Below are positions 12,802-12,802 of a DNA stretch of 12,802 bases, piece by piece. The stretch is taken from positions 1 to 12,802 of the forward strand of contig CANQIG010000035.1 in NCBI GenBank assembly GCA_947623765.1. Direction: 5' to 3'. A program made the position numbers and the translations under genes. Source of the stretch: an uncultured Clostridia bacterium. Its GTDB lineage: Bacteria > Bacillota > Clostridia > Oscillospirales > Acutalibacteraceae. How positions within the stretch are numbered: the stretch's first letter is position 1; each line of letters begins with the position of its first letter. Under the pieces are notes generated by a model that made no database searches, was not told the DNA's origin, and saw nothing but the letters and a program-made list of their open reading frames with translations.

Positions 12802-12802
12802 C

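Overview
The window looks like a chromosome segment from a high-GC member of the Clostridia/Firmicutes. Four things point there: strong AGGAGG-type ribosome sites, TTGACA/TATAAT promoters, T-tailed intrinsic terminators, and families common in gut Clostridia (fused MacB-type ABC transporters, XRE regulators with helical C-termini, zinc-ribbon/DUF4870-like membrane proteins, MntP, EamA). I see no rRNA, tRNA, transposase, phage gene or CRISPR array. The assignment to a lineage is inference from style only.

Layout. (1) 1-250: the 3' end of an unidentified plus-strand gene and a bidirectional terminator. (2) 250-3747, minus strand: an operon of a large fused ABC ATPase/permease followed by a divergent sirtuin lacking the zinc module. 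(3) 3790-3985: a divergent intergenic region with an inverted repeat, a near-consensus promoter and a perfect leader hairpin. (4) 3986-5113, plus strand: a half-size EamA transporter and the manganese exporter MntP, closed by a terminator. (5) About 5150-6165: a non-coding block of three tandem, diverged copies of a 311-325 bp element plus the start of a fourth. It lies between convergent genes. (6) 6254-9147, minus strand: an XRE regulator with a helical-repeat C-terminus, translationally overlapping an ABC exporter, with an inverted repeat placed directly upstream of the regulator's -35. (7) 9183-9884, minus strand: a zinc-ribbon membrane protein with its own promoter, a two-hairpin leader and a terminator. 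(8) 9916-12089, plus strand: two paralogous N-terminally anchored C39-like cysteine-protease-fold proteins. Each has its own promoter and terminator; the second has a leader made of eight 30/31-bp hairpin-forming repeats. (9) 12171-12272: a duplicated scrap of the second gene's 3' end and terminator, the relic of a third copy. (10) 12292-12801, minus strand: the C-terminal part of a second EamA/DMT transporter, running off the window.

How the parts work together. The region is dominated by cell-envelope and transport functions. The regulator/exporter pair looks like a self-contained, signal-responsive export cassette. The C39-like genes look like a small expanding family of surface cysteine proteases or related enzymes. 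EamA plus MntP form a probable metabolite/manganese efflux transcription unit. The most unusual material is non-coding: the ~311-bp tandem element, the 30/31-bp hairpin array at a promoter, and the segmental duplication around the C39-like genes.
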